NCBI GenBank assembly: GCA_021234155.1
Contig: JAJEKV010000084.1
Location: 3,783,702-3,847,701, forward strand
Length of the DNA: 64,000 nucleotides
Origin: Isoetes taiwanensis
Lineage: Eukaryota > Streptophyta > Lycopodiopsida > Isoetales > Isoetaceae
Direction of reading: 5' to 3'
Shown here in pieces: positions 34,290 through 44,639 of this stretch (position 1 is its first letter; each line of letters starts with the position of its first letter). Below the pieces are notes generated by a model that saw only the letters and a program-made list of their open reading frames with translations, did not search any database and was not told the origin of the DNA. The position numbers and the translations under genes are program-made.

Positions 34290-36830
34290 GGTGGTCGATG
34301 AGCATCCTTTGATCACAAGGAAGAGACGCTATGTCTTTCATAAAAGGCGACCAAGGGGTGCCCAAGAGGCCTAGAAGTGACAAATATTTAGAAAGGATGG
34401 AAAGTATGGCACCAACCCGAGAAAAACCTGGAGGCAATTAGGGGACAAGAGTGTTGCAACCTAGATTGCATTCTGCGTTACAATGTGGATGACCTCGCAG
34501 AGATAAGGTCCCAATACATTGGACAAATTTCAAAAAGATAGGATTAATTTCATTTACTCCTTGTGTAGGAATTCCAGCTATGATGAAAACACAGGACGGC
34601 TACTATATCAATTGAGGGGCATGAAGGTATGTATGAGAGCATTGAGATGGATTCTTGGGGTGAGCAAGTCTTCATTTTACAGATATCTTGGGAGCGTGTT
34701 AGGTTAAAAGGGCACGCTTTGTTCCAACATGGTAATGCACTCACTTTGAAACCTAGAGCAAATACTCTCAAGGCCATTCGGGTCTTGAGAGCTTTGTGAG
34801 ATACATGTCTCAATCTATGCCCCACAAGTCGGTAGAACGCGAGCACCGGTGTGCGAGTGGTGCAAAAGAGTGTTGCCACAACACTATATCCAAAAGGAGT
34901 GCCTTAAGGAGGTCAACTCCATCCTGGAAACTACTGGAGGTAGGCCTCTTTCTCAATCACATTTCAGCAAGTTATGGAGCACTCACTTCTCAGACGTGAG
35001 TGTCCTACAACACATGCCATTCTCAAAGTGCAACACTTGCATTCAACTCAAGGATACACTTGCATCAACCGCAATAGAGAAAGAAAGAATGGCAATTAGG
35101 GAGCAATTTTGCGTGATCACCAAAGGGACCAAATATCATGTAGACAAGTTGTATTGGCGTGGAGAACATTTTCCTCGAGATGCAGCCAGACAAATTTTTG
35201 TGTATAATTCATGATAAGATGGACCAACACAAGACTTTCTTGCCAAAGCTAGATCCTTTACCCAAGCGTTGTCAAAACGCTTTTCAGATGAAAGTAAGTC
35301 TGGCGGGTGTATTAACACATGGTCATGGAACTGGAACATATGGTCATTTTGTGCTTGATCTATGGACGATGATCCAAACTTCCATGTGAGCTCTATTTTC
35401 AAGTGCCCGAGAACACTAGAGAAAGGATCGATAGAAGGGAGGAGGTATTCCCTTCAAAGACCCATTTTTGAGGCTTTGATGGATGATCAACCGCTTTGTT
35501 ACCAAAGGCGGATAAAAAGCTCACATCCAAGGTGTCTAGTGAATCAAGGAGGACTTGGGATGATTTCCCTTACTTGAGAAATCACCGCCGAGGAGCTATG
35601 TGTTCAGTTGGACAACCGTTGGAAAGAAAACAAGAATAGATGGATGTTTGGGGCTATGTCATACTTGACAAAGAAGTGGGAGTATTCAAAGTTGTGAAAG
35701 TGGGATTCATGATGGTTGGGCATACGCATGATGATATAGATGGATTCTTTGGAACTTTCTCCACCAAGCTCAAGAGAGAAAAACGTGACCACTCTCCCCT
35801 GAACTAATGGATGTGTTTGAGAGCTGCATTGACCCCAACCCAATGGCTTTCTTGATGGATGAGGTTGCGATTGGAAATCATTTGTAGAAAGATACTTGCT
35901 AGATGGTAAGGACCAGTTGACAAGACACACAAAGCCACTTCAGTTCAAGTTTTGGGTTAGGGATGGAATACCAATCATGCAATATAAGTGGAGACCAGGT
36001 GACAAGTTGTGATGCCTGTACAAGGTATCGAAGTTGTGGCAAAGGGGTGTCAGCTGGTGAAGTTCTCATTCCTAAAGGGCAGCCAAAACCACTACCTCCC
36101 TTCAAGACAGTCAAAGACTCTAGCCAACCGGTGAAGGGCATCAAGGATTACATAACGACCGGGATGATGTTCAAATGGAACGCACACCTCCACTCTTAAG
36201 AAAAAAATCAAATGGACTCCCTAATCAAGTACTTGGGAGAAAGTTGTGACATGCTTAGAAACTGAACAACCATGTGGGAGGGAGCTAAGAGATGGGCTCT
36301 TGCCAGAGTCAAGATGGGAGGGTTCTCAAGGTCGAAGCACGTCTAAGAATGCTCACTTGGGTCCCAACAAGGGTTCCAAGTGGTTTGTGGGAAGTAAGGC
36401 CTCAAAGCCAAGTGGTTTGATCTTCCCGAGTGGGATCCCTTTGAGGACATCAAGGAAGGATACTTTGTGCTAGTAAGGCCCGATGATGAGGACTGTCCAA
36501 TATGGTTAGGGGTGGCACTCTCGATGTAACCACCACTATGCCCGATGGAGAGGAGTTAGCCCCGGATTCCAAATTCAATATTGGGAGCCCATTGGGAGAC
36601 ACAAGAAGGGCAACTTGAAGGAGCAATACAATCGATCACCGGGAGAAGAAGTGGAGGGCAATTATGCTCACCCTCAAAGGAGGGAATTGGTGGAGTGTGT
36701 GGTATGGTCATATCCAAGTTCTCATGTTGCAAAGGACAACACACACAAGATCCCAAGAAGGGAGATGGATAAGGCCATGAGCAACCTCCATGCTATATCA
36801 TTGTATGAGGGTACATAATATTGAGAAGTT
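33892..36830 (+). pseudogene. DUF7869-like transposon-associated gene, frameshifted
   Basis: Plus-strand blocks in order are: a start near ATGGAGCCAAGG (33912); a helical block at 34519-34707; PFSKCNTCIQLKDTL with a CxxC at about 35020-35050; KFLCIIHDKMDQHKTFLPKL at about 35190-35250; VLTHGHGTGTYGHFVLDLW at about 35310-35360; and MMVGHTHDDIDGFFGTFS at about 35710-35765. GHTHxDxD with a preceding D-x-MDQ-KT block is what I associate with DUF7869 proteins, a family of unknown function often multicopy in plant and animal genomes. Block QFKFWVRDGIPIMQYKW follows near 35940. At least four frameshifts or stops interrupt it. Copy A carries only the 5' end. Confidence 0.6.
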
Positions 36831-37016
36831 TGAAAACTTTCTCAACTAGTGGTTTGTAAAATTTATGAGGAAAACAAGTAACCCAATTCTATGTGTGTCA
36901 TGTGTAATTCTATTCAAGCAATCAATTCAGAAATTTCTTTTATGGTGTGTGAGTCCCATTTTCAGTCCGAGTCCCAAAATTCAAGATTTGTCCCACTTTA
37001 ATTAAATACGACTTAA

Positions 37017-37944
37017 ATGAAGCGCGTGCATCTGTTGAGGCTGAGGGCAATGGCAGAAGTGGCCAAGAAAGAAGGTGTCACAATTACAGAGGTGCATGGA
37101 GTTGCATGTACATGGGCCCAGGTTGTTGCCCGCATGGAGCGGATTATGAGGATGTGGAGGCTAATTTAGACACCAAATGGTTTGACGCCGACTGGCCAAG
37201 CAGGAGAGCAGGCAAATATAAAGCATACGACTGCAAGATCCCTGAAGTCCGAGCTAAAGCTTTGGAGAGGTGGGTCCAAGTGAAAGGAACGATGATAAAA
37301 AACCATGAATTCAGCAAGACGTTTGCCAAGCAAGTTTATTATAAGATTGTGAAAGGGGAGCCTGTAAATTATGCTAGCAAAAAATGGTAACAAGGAAGCG
37401 GTAATGGTAGCAGCAAGAGAGTGAAGCAGATGAACGATTCTGAAAGTGCGGGGGTTGCGGCAGCAGGTGCAATGGCAGAAGAGGTAGATCTGAAGGCTTA
37501 GCGAGAAAATGAAAGAAGTCGAAATCTTACTTTGTCAGAGGAGAACTTGCGCTTAAAAGACCGTGCAAATGCTCACGACAAGATGGCTGCAGAATTAGCA
37601 GACACGAAGAATCAACTTGCAGCTTTGGGTAGGGAAAATACGGTGTTGAGAGTAGACAATGAGCATATGCGTGGTTTGACCAGAGCCTTAGATTCTGATC
37701 CCCTTAGAGTCTCGAAGGAGCAAGGTATTGCATACCTCCCTTCCGAGTACCTATATGAGAGCCATTGGGAGGATGTAAAGAATGGGAACTACAGATATGT
37801 CAAAGTTGTGGGGACAATTTGACCCAAGTTGGTTGGTATGACTTGGGATGTGGACATCATCTGCATTTGAGGTGTTTGTTGGATTGGATGATGGGCAGTA
37901 GGTTCTGTCCAGCGAAGGATGGATATATTATACCTGAGTGGTAG
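37017..37944 (+). pseudogene. Coiled-coil/RING-finger gene, frameshifted
   Basis: Frame 37106-37390 reads a basic domain with WFDADWPSRRAGKYKAYDCK. Frame 37532-37822 is a coiled coil (EENLRLKDRANAHDKMAAEL, then ALGRENTVLRVDNEHM). At 37798 a shifted frame reads CQSC, then CGHHLHLRC, LLDWMMGSRFCP and a stop at 37944. That matches RING-H2 spacing (C-x2-C-x13-C-x-H-x2-H-x2-C-x10-C) but lacks the final zinc ligand Cys. RING proteins usually act as ubiquitin ligases. Here the last Cys loss and two frame breaks argue for decay. Family not identified. Confidence 0.5.
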
Positions 37945-40590
37945 TATGCCGTGATCATGCTTGCCCTCCTTGCCACCTCTAATTGCTCGTAGGAGGGATG
38001 GAATAGCTCATGTGTTCCAAAGTCAACGTGAGATGGACCTTTGGAGGGGGGTAGAAGAACCGCGTAAAGGTGAGGATGTACCAGATATTAACCTGTACCT
38101 GCCTCCCGCTCCTGGGCCACAACCCTGGACCAGATGTGGTGGTGAAGGATCAGGACGATTACCTTGTCCCGTGAGCTTCGAATACACTTCTATCTACATT
38201 ATTTTTTTGATAATTTTTCCCTAAGATCTCAGATGCACATGAACCAACATTCGTTGACGAGGATTTGTTTGTTTTAATAGAATTTTGGGGGTTGCGTTGC
38301 CTCATTGAGTTGTTTGTGTAATAGTTAAGTAGGCGAGTGAGTCAAAACATCTGCGCATGCAATATATTTGACAACTGGACCTCTAGTCAGGCCTTCTTTT
38401 CTTTGAACATCATATTAGATAAAACCATGGTGATCACTGAAAAGAAGGGACTGATGTAGAGGGACAGATGCCAATTGGGATTAGTGGACTAACTGTCATC
38501 TCTTTTACCCTGGCTTAGTCTTTTTTTGTTTGTCAAGTTTGATGTATCTAAAGTGCCCCCTAGGATGAGTTCGCTCACTCATTTTAGGTGGCACTTTAGA
38601 TTATTCAAATAGGAAAATAAAAAAGGGAGTAAGCCTGGAGCACGACCCTCTCGAATGGTTGTCAACTCACCAGACTTGTATTGTTCGTGGCAAACAATAT
38701 AGATTTCTCGGAATTCTTGTTACCTCCTTTAGAAAGAGGGAGCTTTGCTCTCGCTCTCTTTTGGCGACTCTCAGTGTCAATGTAGCTTAGTTATTTTGCT
38801 AGGTTATATTACACAAAGAGGCTCTAAATGGGAGGTGGAGCAGAAATCGTTCGTTCTAGAGGTAAAAGTTCTCGTATGCAAGTTGCTATGATGTCCGAGG
38901 TGAGAGCGTACCCTAATTTCAAGCCAAAGTGGTGCCTGGGCTTTGTCCATCCATATAGCGGCTATTAGGCACCAAATCATGGAATATCCTAACTCCTGCT
39001 ATTGATGGAGAACCGCCTGCAGCACTGTGACTTAAAATTAGAGGACGTATCCCCTTCGGCGTCGTGGTGGATTGTACAAGGACGGAGGTAACAAGGTTTT
39101 TGAGTACTCTATTTTTATTGTGGCCATGGATGATACAGCCTAGTGGTTGCTTGCGATTCTGTGGCTTGAAATTTATGAGACGATGGTGGGACTAATATAG
39201 AGGGGATAGATGCCAGCGGGGTTAGTGGCCCAAGCATGAAAGGTTTCATCAAAGATTAGTGGTTGATGAGTAAAAGCGTCGAGCCTTCCCAATCTTTCTT
39301 TTCCTGCCTCTTTGGGCAATGAAGCTTAGTTTACATTCTAAGTTCCATCGTTCAAAGAGGCGTGAAAGCAAGATTTGGGAATGCACGATGCTTTCACTCT
39401 GATACTCCTTCATACAGTTGATCATGGGCCTTTTGAACCTCCCCTAACCACTGCATCCTCTAGACTGATCCGTGATTGTTTCAGCCCTTCACATACAAAG
39501 ATTACTTCGATGCAAGATTCTGTCATGCGGAGGGAGAAACTGTAACGGAAGTCAATGGGATGCAGTGGTTGCAAAGGGAGGTTCTCAAGGCACTCAGGTC
39601 GAATGTTGAACCTGAATATCGCTTGTGGATCATGTATCTTGTGAACCTTTCTTAACCAGAGAGTACATCATAATCATCAACAGTGGATCTTGCCTCTTGT
39701 GAGACTTCGTCTCCATCAAAATCAGCTCGACTGGTCCGTGGATGTTTGGCCCCTTGGCATGCGTAGATTACTTCTCATCTGCAAGATTCTGTGGCATGCG
39801 ATGGGGCAAGCAGCAACGGAGGAAGTCGAGACAGTTTTGATGAAGGGCGAAGTCTCTCAAGGCACTCAGGTCGTCGACTGAGGGTGATGGTGATGATTGG
39901 GATGAAATTCATTCTCAAGGCAGTTAGATCAAATGTTGAACCCGAATATCACATGTGAGGTGATTGTGAATGATCAGAAGAAGATTCATTCAAGGCACTT
40001 AGGTCAATAGAAGACAGTCATCGAACTTAGGTTTATCTTAGAGTGCATCATAATCATTAACAGTCGATCATGTATCTTATGAACCCTGTTCAGGATCAGA
40101 TTCGTCTCAACTGGTCCATGGCTGCTTGGCCCCATTGGCATGCATAGATTACTTCTCATCAGCAAGATTCTATGATATGCGAAGAGGCAAGCAGCAATGG
40201 AAGTCAAGACGAATCTGATCCGGGGAGGGTTCTCAAGACACTACGCTCGATGGAGGTAATGGAACACAGTGACAAATTGTTAAAATGACAAGAACCATTA
40301 TACATGAATGAAACGTAGAACACGGTAACAAATTATATAGAAGACAAAAACTTATAACAAAAAACTTTACTTTTTATTAATAGTGCCAGAACGGTTACAA
40401 TAGTTTGAAAATCCTCATGCACGGTTACAATAGACTAAAGATACTCATCACATCATTTTTCTAGGCAGCACCATCTTCATCAGTTTCATCATCCGGGGTT
40501 CTGTCCTCTTCTGCCTGCTGGCCTAGGTTCAACCTCCTCTGGCCCTTTCCCTTACTGCAACGTCCTCGAGATGTGTTTCTTCTGACACAT
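37945..40590. repeat. Non-coding stretch with internal diverged duplications
   Basis: No credible gene. Blocks recur. A segment around 38436-38510 (GATGTAGAGGGACAGATGCCA) returns at 39190-39245. TAGATTACTTCTCATC with GCAAGATTCT and a nearby ATGCGA recurs at about 39765 and 40145, partly at 39505. CAAGGCACTCAGGTCGAATG returns at about 39590 and 39900. They look like decayed tandem duplications of one transcribed or transposon-derived unit. Confidence 0.55.
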
Positions 40591-40593
40591 TGC

Positions 40594-42010
40594 CTATTTG
40601 TCAGGGTAATTGGCATTGGAGAGTCCGCTATCACGTACAGCTAAGTCCTCAGACGAATCTCCTGTATTACTTGCACTTGGCCTTTCTGTATCAGACTCCT
40701 CTTCTGTATCTTTGCTGTCGTCTGACTCGTCCGAGAATATGTTCTCATCTAAATCATCTTCGGCGTCGACAAAATGGGTATGTTGAATGTCCTCATCAAC
40801 ATGGTTGGCGGCATTTACTGCAAGCAGCTCGTCCTCACTGTCTTCGAAGCTGTCCTCTTCCACTTCGGAATCTGCATCCATGAAAGGAAACTGTAACTTA
40901 TCGACTACGGCTGCACCACTGTTGCGATTTAAAAGCCGCCAGTTTGAGAAGTTATATATAAGTTTGTCAGCCTTCTTATGCAGCAGATGAATTTCACAAG
41001 ACGACGGGCTTTTTGAATGGGATCTTTGAACCAAGTGTGTTGTGAAAACCAGTCCTTGAGCAACAAGTTTAGGCAATCGCATTGGCAGCTAGTGGCGTGC
41101 AATCCTAGAAATTCAGACTCCCAATTCACCCGCTAACTTACAATTAGACGCGTTATCCATTACAACCTAAAATATTCTCTTCGGTCCAAAACTCTCTATC
41201 ACAGCCTTTGTTTTCTGAAAAATCCAATCTCCTGTCACCTGGTCAGTTTTAGTTTCCACGATCTTCAAAAATACTTCGCCCCCTGGATAGACGATCATGA
41301 AGTTTATAAGGTGGTCCTTGTTTACATTGCTCCAACCATCAGTCACTAGTGAAGCCAGCCTGGCTTCAATAATACGACACAACTTCATCTTCACCCTCCT
41401 GACCATTTTCCCGTGTATTTCATCGACCATTTTGTTATTGGCATGCTTGTATGAAGGCAACCTGAAAGCCGACCCCGCTTTGGCAACTTCTTGGAAGGCT
41501 TCTTTCATTGCTTTTTGTTCTAAGACATGTGGAGACAATCCAGCATATAAAAATGCCTCGACAACCTTCAATTGCATCTTCTTCAGTTGCTCTGATGTTA
41601 AACATTGATCAACCCTCTGTTGCTTAGTCTGTCTTTCCACTATTTCAATTGTCTCTGCCATTCTTTTTTCGCCCGTACTTAACCCTCCTATTGACCCTAG
41701 TCCACCCTCTGATTGGTACATTGGCGCTGCAGGAGGGGTGGTGTAATTGATCTCTTCTACTTGGCACGGTGTCGATCCTTGACTATCCCTTTGCTGTGTT
41801 TTTCTGCTGATGTTCTTTTTTCGACCCAACACTTCAATTGCATCTTGTCATGTCAGCAGATGCCATACAAGTTTGCACCCCAATTTTAGAGTCCCGTAAA
41901 ATATGAGCTCGAATTCTTGTCGCAAATCCATTTATTGACGTGTACCCACAAAACACACATTGCCACTCATTCTGACCAAACTCCTTCACAAATCCCCACT
42001 CAGGACCTCT
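40594..42010 (-). pseudogene. hAT transposase (BED + DUF659), internally deleted
   Basis: On the minus strand, about 41870-42000 encodes a BED zinc finger (EWQCVFCGYTSINGF, then RIRAHIL and TC). After a stop or frame break, 41167-41832 encodes a 221-residue DUF659 block (LASLVTDGWSNVNKDHLINF, MIVYPGGEVFLKIVETKT). About 41140-41165 reads VMDNASNCKLAGE, and 40929-41129 reads CDCLNLLLKDWF with FKDPIQKARRLVKFI. Frame 40594-41082 then passes directly to a strongly acidic C-terminus (DADSEVEEDSFEDSEDE). The RNase H end and the C-terminal dimerisation part expected in hAT proteins are missing. DNA transposase relic, non-autonomous now. Confidence 0.8.
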
Positions 42011-42645
42011 CCTTCGACCACCAGTATTTCAACATACAATTCTTCCACGTGCTGCTGCAACCCCTGTGGCTCTGCCATGATCGCGCGACGGCCGCGCACC
42101 CCTAGATGAAGATGCATGACCTCCGGCAGCACCAGATGCAGATGCATGGCCACCGGCGCCGCCTGATGTAGATGCATGACCAGCTGTCATCCCTGCTGCT
42201 ATCTAAAATTACTGTCTCTGCTCTGCTATTCTAAAAAGTAAAGACTCTTTAATCGTCCGAACTAAAGGCCGACGTGTATATATGCGAAGGAGCAAGCTCA
42301 CTACGCATATGTTACATCAACATTTCGTTCGAGCATAAGGAGGGAAGGACAGGAACCTACAGGTCTCTAAGGAACAGGGTAGGAACCCAAGGTCGGAAAA
42401 CTCTGGGAAGAAGTAATCTCACTTCACATATTCCGGCGTCAGGCCCCGAACGCAAAACCCACACCTCAAAGGCCGACTGTTTCCCAAGGAGTATGTTGAC
42501 TTGACCTGGTAGTCAATGTTCGAGGTGAATTCTAGGGCTAAACACGTTTTTCTTATATATAATAATTCACCTGCTCAGAACAGACCAAACAGTGGCGCAA
42601 AAACTTTTTTTCCCTTAACAAAATGCCCTAAAACGCTTTAGAAAC
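42011..42645. other. No gene seen
   Basis: This is upstream of the hAT relic. 42040-42185 contains tandem GATGCATGGCCACCGGC-like units in a GC-richer patch (CAGATGCATG repeats). The rest shows no coding or structural signal that I can support. Confidence 0.5.
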
Positions 42646-42893
42646 TTTCGCATAAGCGAAAACAACTGTTTCGCTTATGCTTCGCGTAAGCGAAACTGTT
42701 GTTTTCGCTTACGCGAAGTTTAAAAAAAAATTGCGTGAGCGAAACTTCACTCGAAATGATTTTCGCGTAAGCGAAACTTTTGGTTTCGCTTACGCGAAAC
42801 TTTCTGCGCTTCGCGTAAGCAAAAACAATTGTTTCGCTTACGCGAAAATCTTTTCGCGTAAGCGAAACAGTTGTTTTCGCTTACGCGAAATTT
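42646..42893. repeat. Alternating inverted-repeat array (TTTCGCGTAAGCGAAA)
   Basis: About eleven copies of a 16-mer, TTTCGCGTAAGCGAAA or its reverse complement TTTCGCTTACGCGAAA, lie in mostly alternating orientation within 250 bp. They are separated by 2-20 bp, often C(T)TTTGTT/CAGTTGTT. Adjacent copies can pair into hairpins with 16-bp stems. Some copies carry single changes (GCATAAGC, GCGTGAGC). There is no coding sense; open frames across it merely echo the repeat. Confidence 0.9.
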
Positions 42894-42999
42894 TCTCGGC
42901 GCCGAAAATGTTTTTTGGACGTATTTTTGACGTATTATATTTCAAATTTGTGCCGTATCTTTCGAAAAATACGTATTGCATACCTCATGCATGGATGCC

Positions 43000-43930
43000 A
43001 AGTAATAGATGTGGTAAAGGTCCTTATGGGCATAGATGTGGTATGAGTCCTCATGGGTGTATATGTGAGTATGCTCCTCATGGGTGATGCTTAGGAATTG
43101 ATAGCAAGTATGAATAAGAATGTCAAGTGTTATGGAGTGTAACCTCCTCATAGGTGATACTTGGAATTAGTAATAAGCATGAGTAAGCTCCTCATGGGTG
43201 GTTGAGAAATGGATGCTAAGCAACATGGGAAGCTTCTTGAACTTATAGGGGTTGTACTTTGGAATTCATAGTAGATGTAGTAAGCTCCCAATGCATGATA
43301 CTTTAGAATTGGTAGTAGATGTGAGTAAGCTCCCAATGGGTGATAATTTGGAATTGGCAGTTAGTGTAGTAAGTGTGAATCAGCTTCTAATGGGTGAGAC
43401 TTTGAAATTGATAGTAGGTGTGAGTAAACTTCCAATGGGTGATACTTTGAAATTAGTAGTAGGTGTGACTAAGCTCCCAATGCGTGATAGTTTGGAATTA
43501 GTAGTAGATGTTACTAGTAGATGTCTATGCGAGGCGGGACCAAGTAACCTCCTAATGGGTCATACTTTGGAATTAGTAGTAGGACTACATGGATAGGTTC
43601 AAACCGAGGCGAGGCCTCGGCCGAAGGCCGAGACCGAGCCGAGGAATAATACCAAAGACATGTCTTTAGATACTTTAGAATTGGTAGCAAGTATGAATAA
43701 GAATGCCAAGTATTATGAAGTGTAGTATATTCCTCATGGATAATACTTTGGAATTAATAATAAGCATGAGTAAGCTCCCCATGGGTGGTTGAGCAATGGA
43801 TTGTTGAGTAACATGGGAAGTTTCTTGAACATATAGAGTTGTACATTGGAATTCATAGTAGATGTAGTAAGCTCCCAATGGGTAATACTTTGGAATTGAT
43901 AGTAGGTGTGACTACGCTCCCAAAGTGTCA
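43000..43930. repeat. 45-bp tandem repeat
   Basis: Unit GTAAGCTCCCAATGGGTGAT followed by ACTTTGGAATTGGTAGTAGGTGTGA totals 45 bp. It is clearest at 43276-43590 (about seven units) and 43865-43925, with degenerate units at 42995-43250 and 43680-43845. Because 45 is divisible by three, a frame at 43252-43596 reads a 15-residue repeat like SKLPMGDTLELVVG. There is no gene context. A GC-rich hairpin (CTCGGCC-GAA-GGCCGAG) interrupts at about 43614-43634. Confidence 0.85.
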
Positions 43931-44482
43931 AGCAGATGCTAAGTCACAGTGCCGAGAAATGGTCAGTTTACTAAAAATTGGGATCATGTTTATTGCCACT
44001 TCATTGAGTTTTCTTTCTAACATTATATTTTTCTGGTACAGATGCTCTTTTATGCAGATCCAACCTGTGCTGCATATTACGAAGGTTTTGGCAGAGTTGC
44101 TATAGACCAATACGATAATCAAATGCAAAGGCATTCTAACTTTTGGTTCTTATTTCTGTTCATTTGGTTGATAATTTCAGAGTTAGTGTTGTTGTGTAGG
44201 CAACAAATTTAAAATATGTGAAGTTGTGTCTTCTTCTATGTGCACGTTCTAGGTGCATGTGCTAGCTACCCATGACAGAATGTCAATCTTTGTTTTTTTG
44301 AATAGTCAGGAAATTTCATTTGTGTTGGCAGATGCTTCAGACTTCATCAAAAAATACAGATGGTTCAGATTCCATTCAGAAATACCACTCTACATTAAGA
44401 AATACCACTCTGGGTGACATGGTACAGAACTACAGATAGAGGTACATTAAGAACCATGTCCATGATATTCTTGCTATCATTA
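43931..44482. other. No gene seen
   Basis: A short stretch (44040-44105) has exon-like composition but no recognisable protein. A small internal repeat ACATTAAGAA with AATACCACTCT lies at 44375-44455. Confidence 0.5.
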
Positions 44483-44491
44483 ATCAACTTA

Positions 44492-44570
44492 GGAAAAAAC
44501 TACAAAAAATCTTTATGTTTTGACAAATTTCACGGCATACCCCTGAGTTTTCATAAATTTTTGTAATGCC
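44492..44570 (+). repeat. MULE left terminal inverted repeat
   Basis: 79 bp ending TTTTTGTAATGCC. Its expected continuation (CTTGGTCAACATATTGG) is found not here but at 57014, just inside the right end of the nested insert. That places the insertion point at 44570/44571. Confidence 0.82.
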
Positions 44571-44572
44571 AC

Positions 44573-44598
44573 GGTTCTATTGCGATAGCAATAGAACC
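44573..44598. repeat. Perfect hairpin at unit start
   Basis: GGTTCTATTGC-GATA-GCAATAGAACC has an 11-bp stem and 4-nt loop. It recurs at 55847-55872, where flanking CCCATCCTAGGAATG and CATTCCTTGGATGGG extend it to an imperfect ~70-bp palindrome (about 55829-55888). Confidence 0.85.
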
Positions 44599-44639
44599 GA
44601 CATTCCTTGGATGGGGACGTCATCATCATGCCCTCCTAT

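Noticed and set aside
42646-42893. CRISPR-like array
   Set aside because: Repeat orientation alternates, spacers are 2-20 bp and repetitive, there are no cas genes, and the genome is eukaryotic.
42677-43087. 136-codon frame with repeated SETVVFAYAK-like peptide
   Set aside because: It is a translation of the alternating inverted-repeat array. It has no support outside the repeat.
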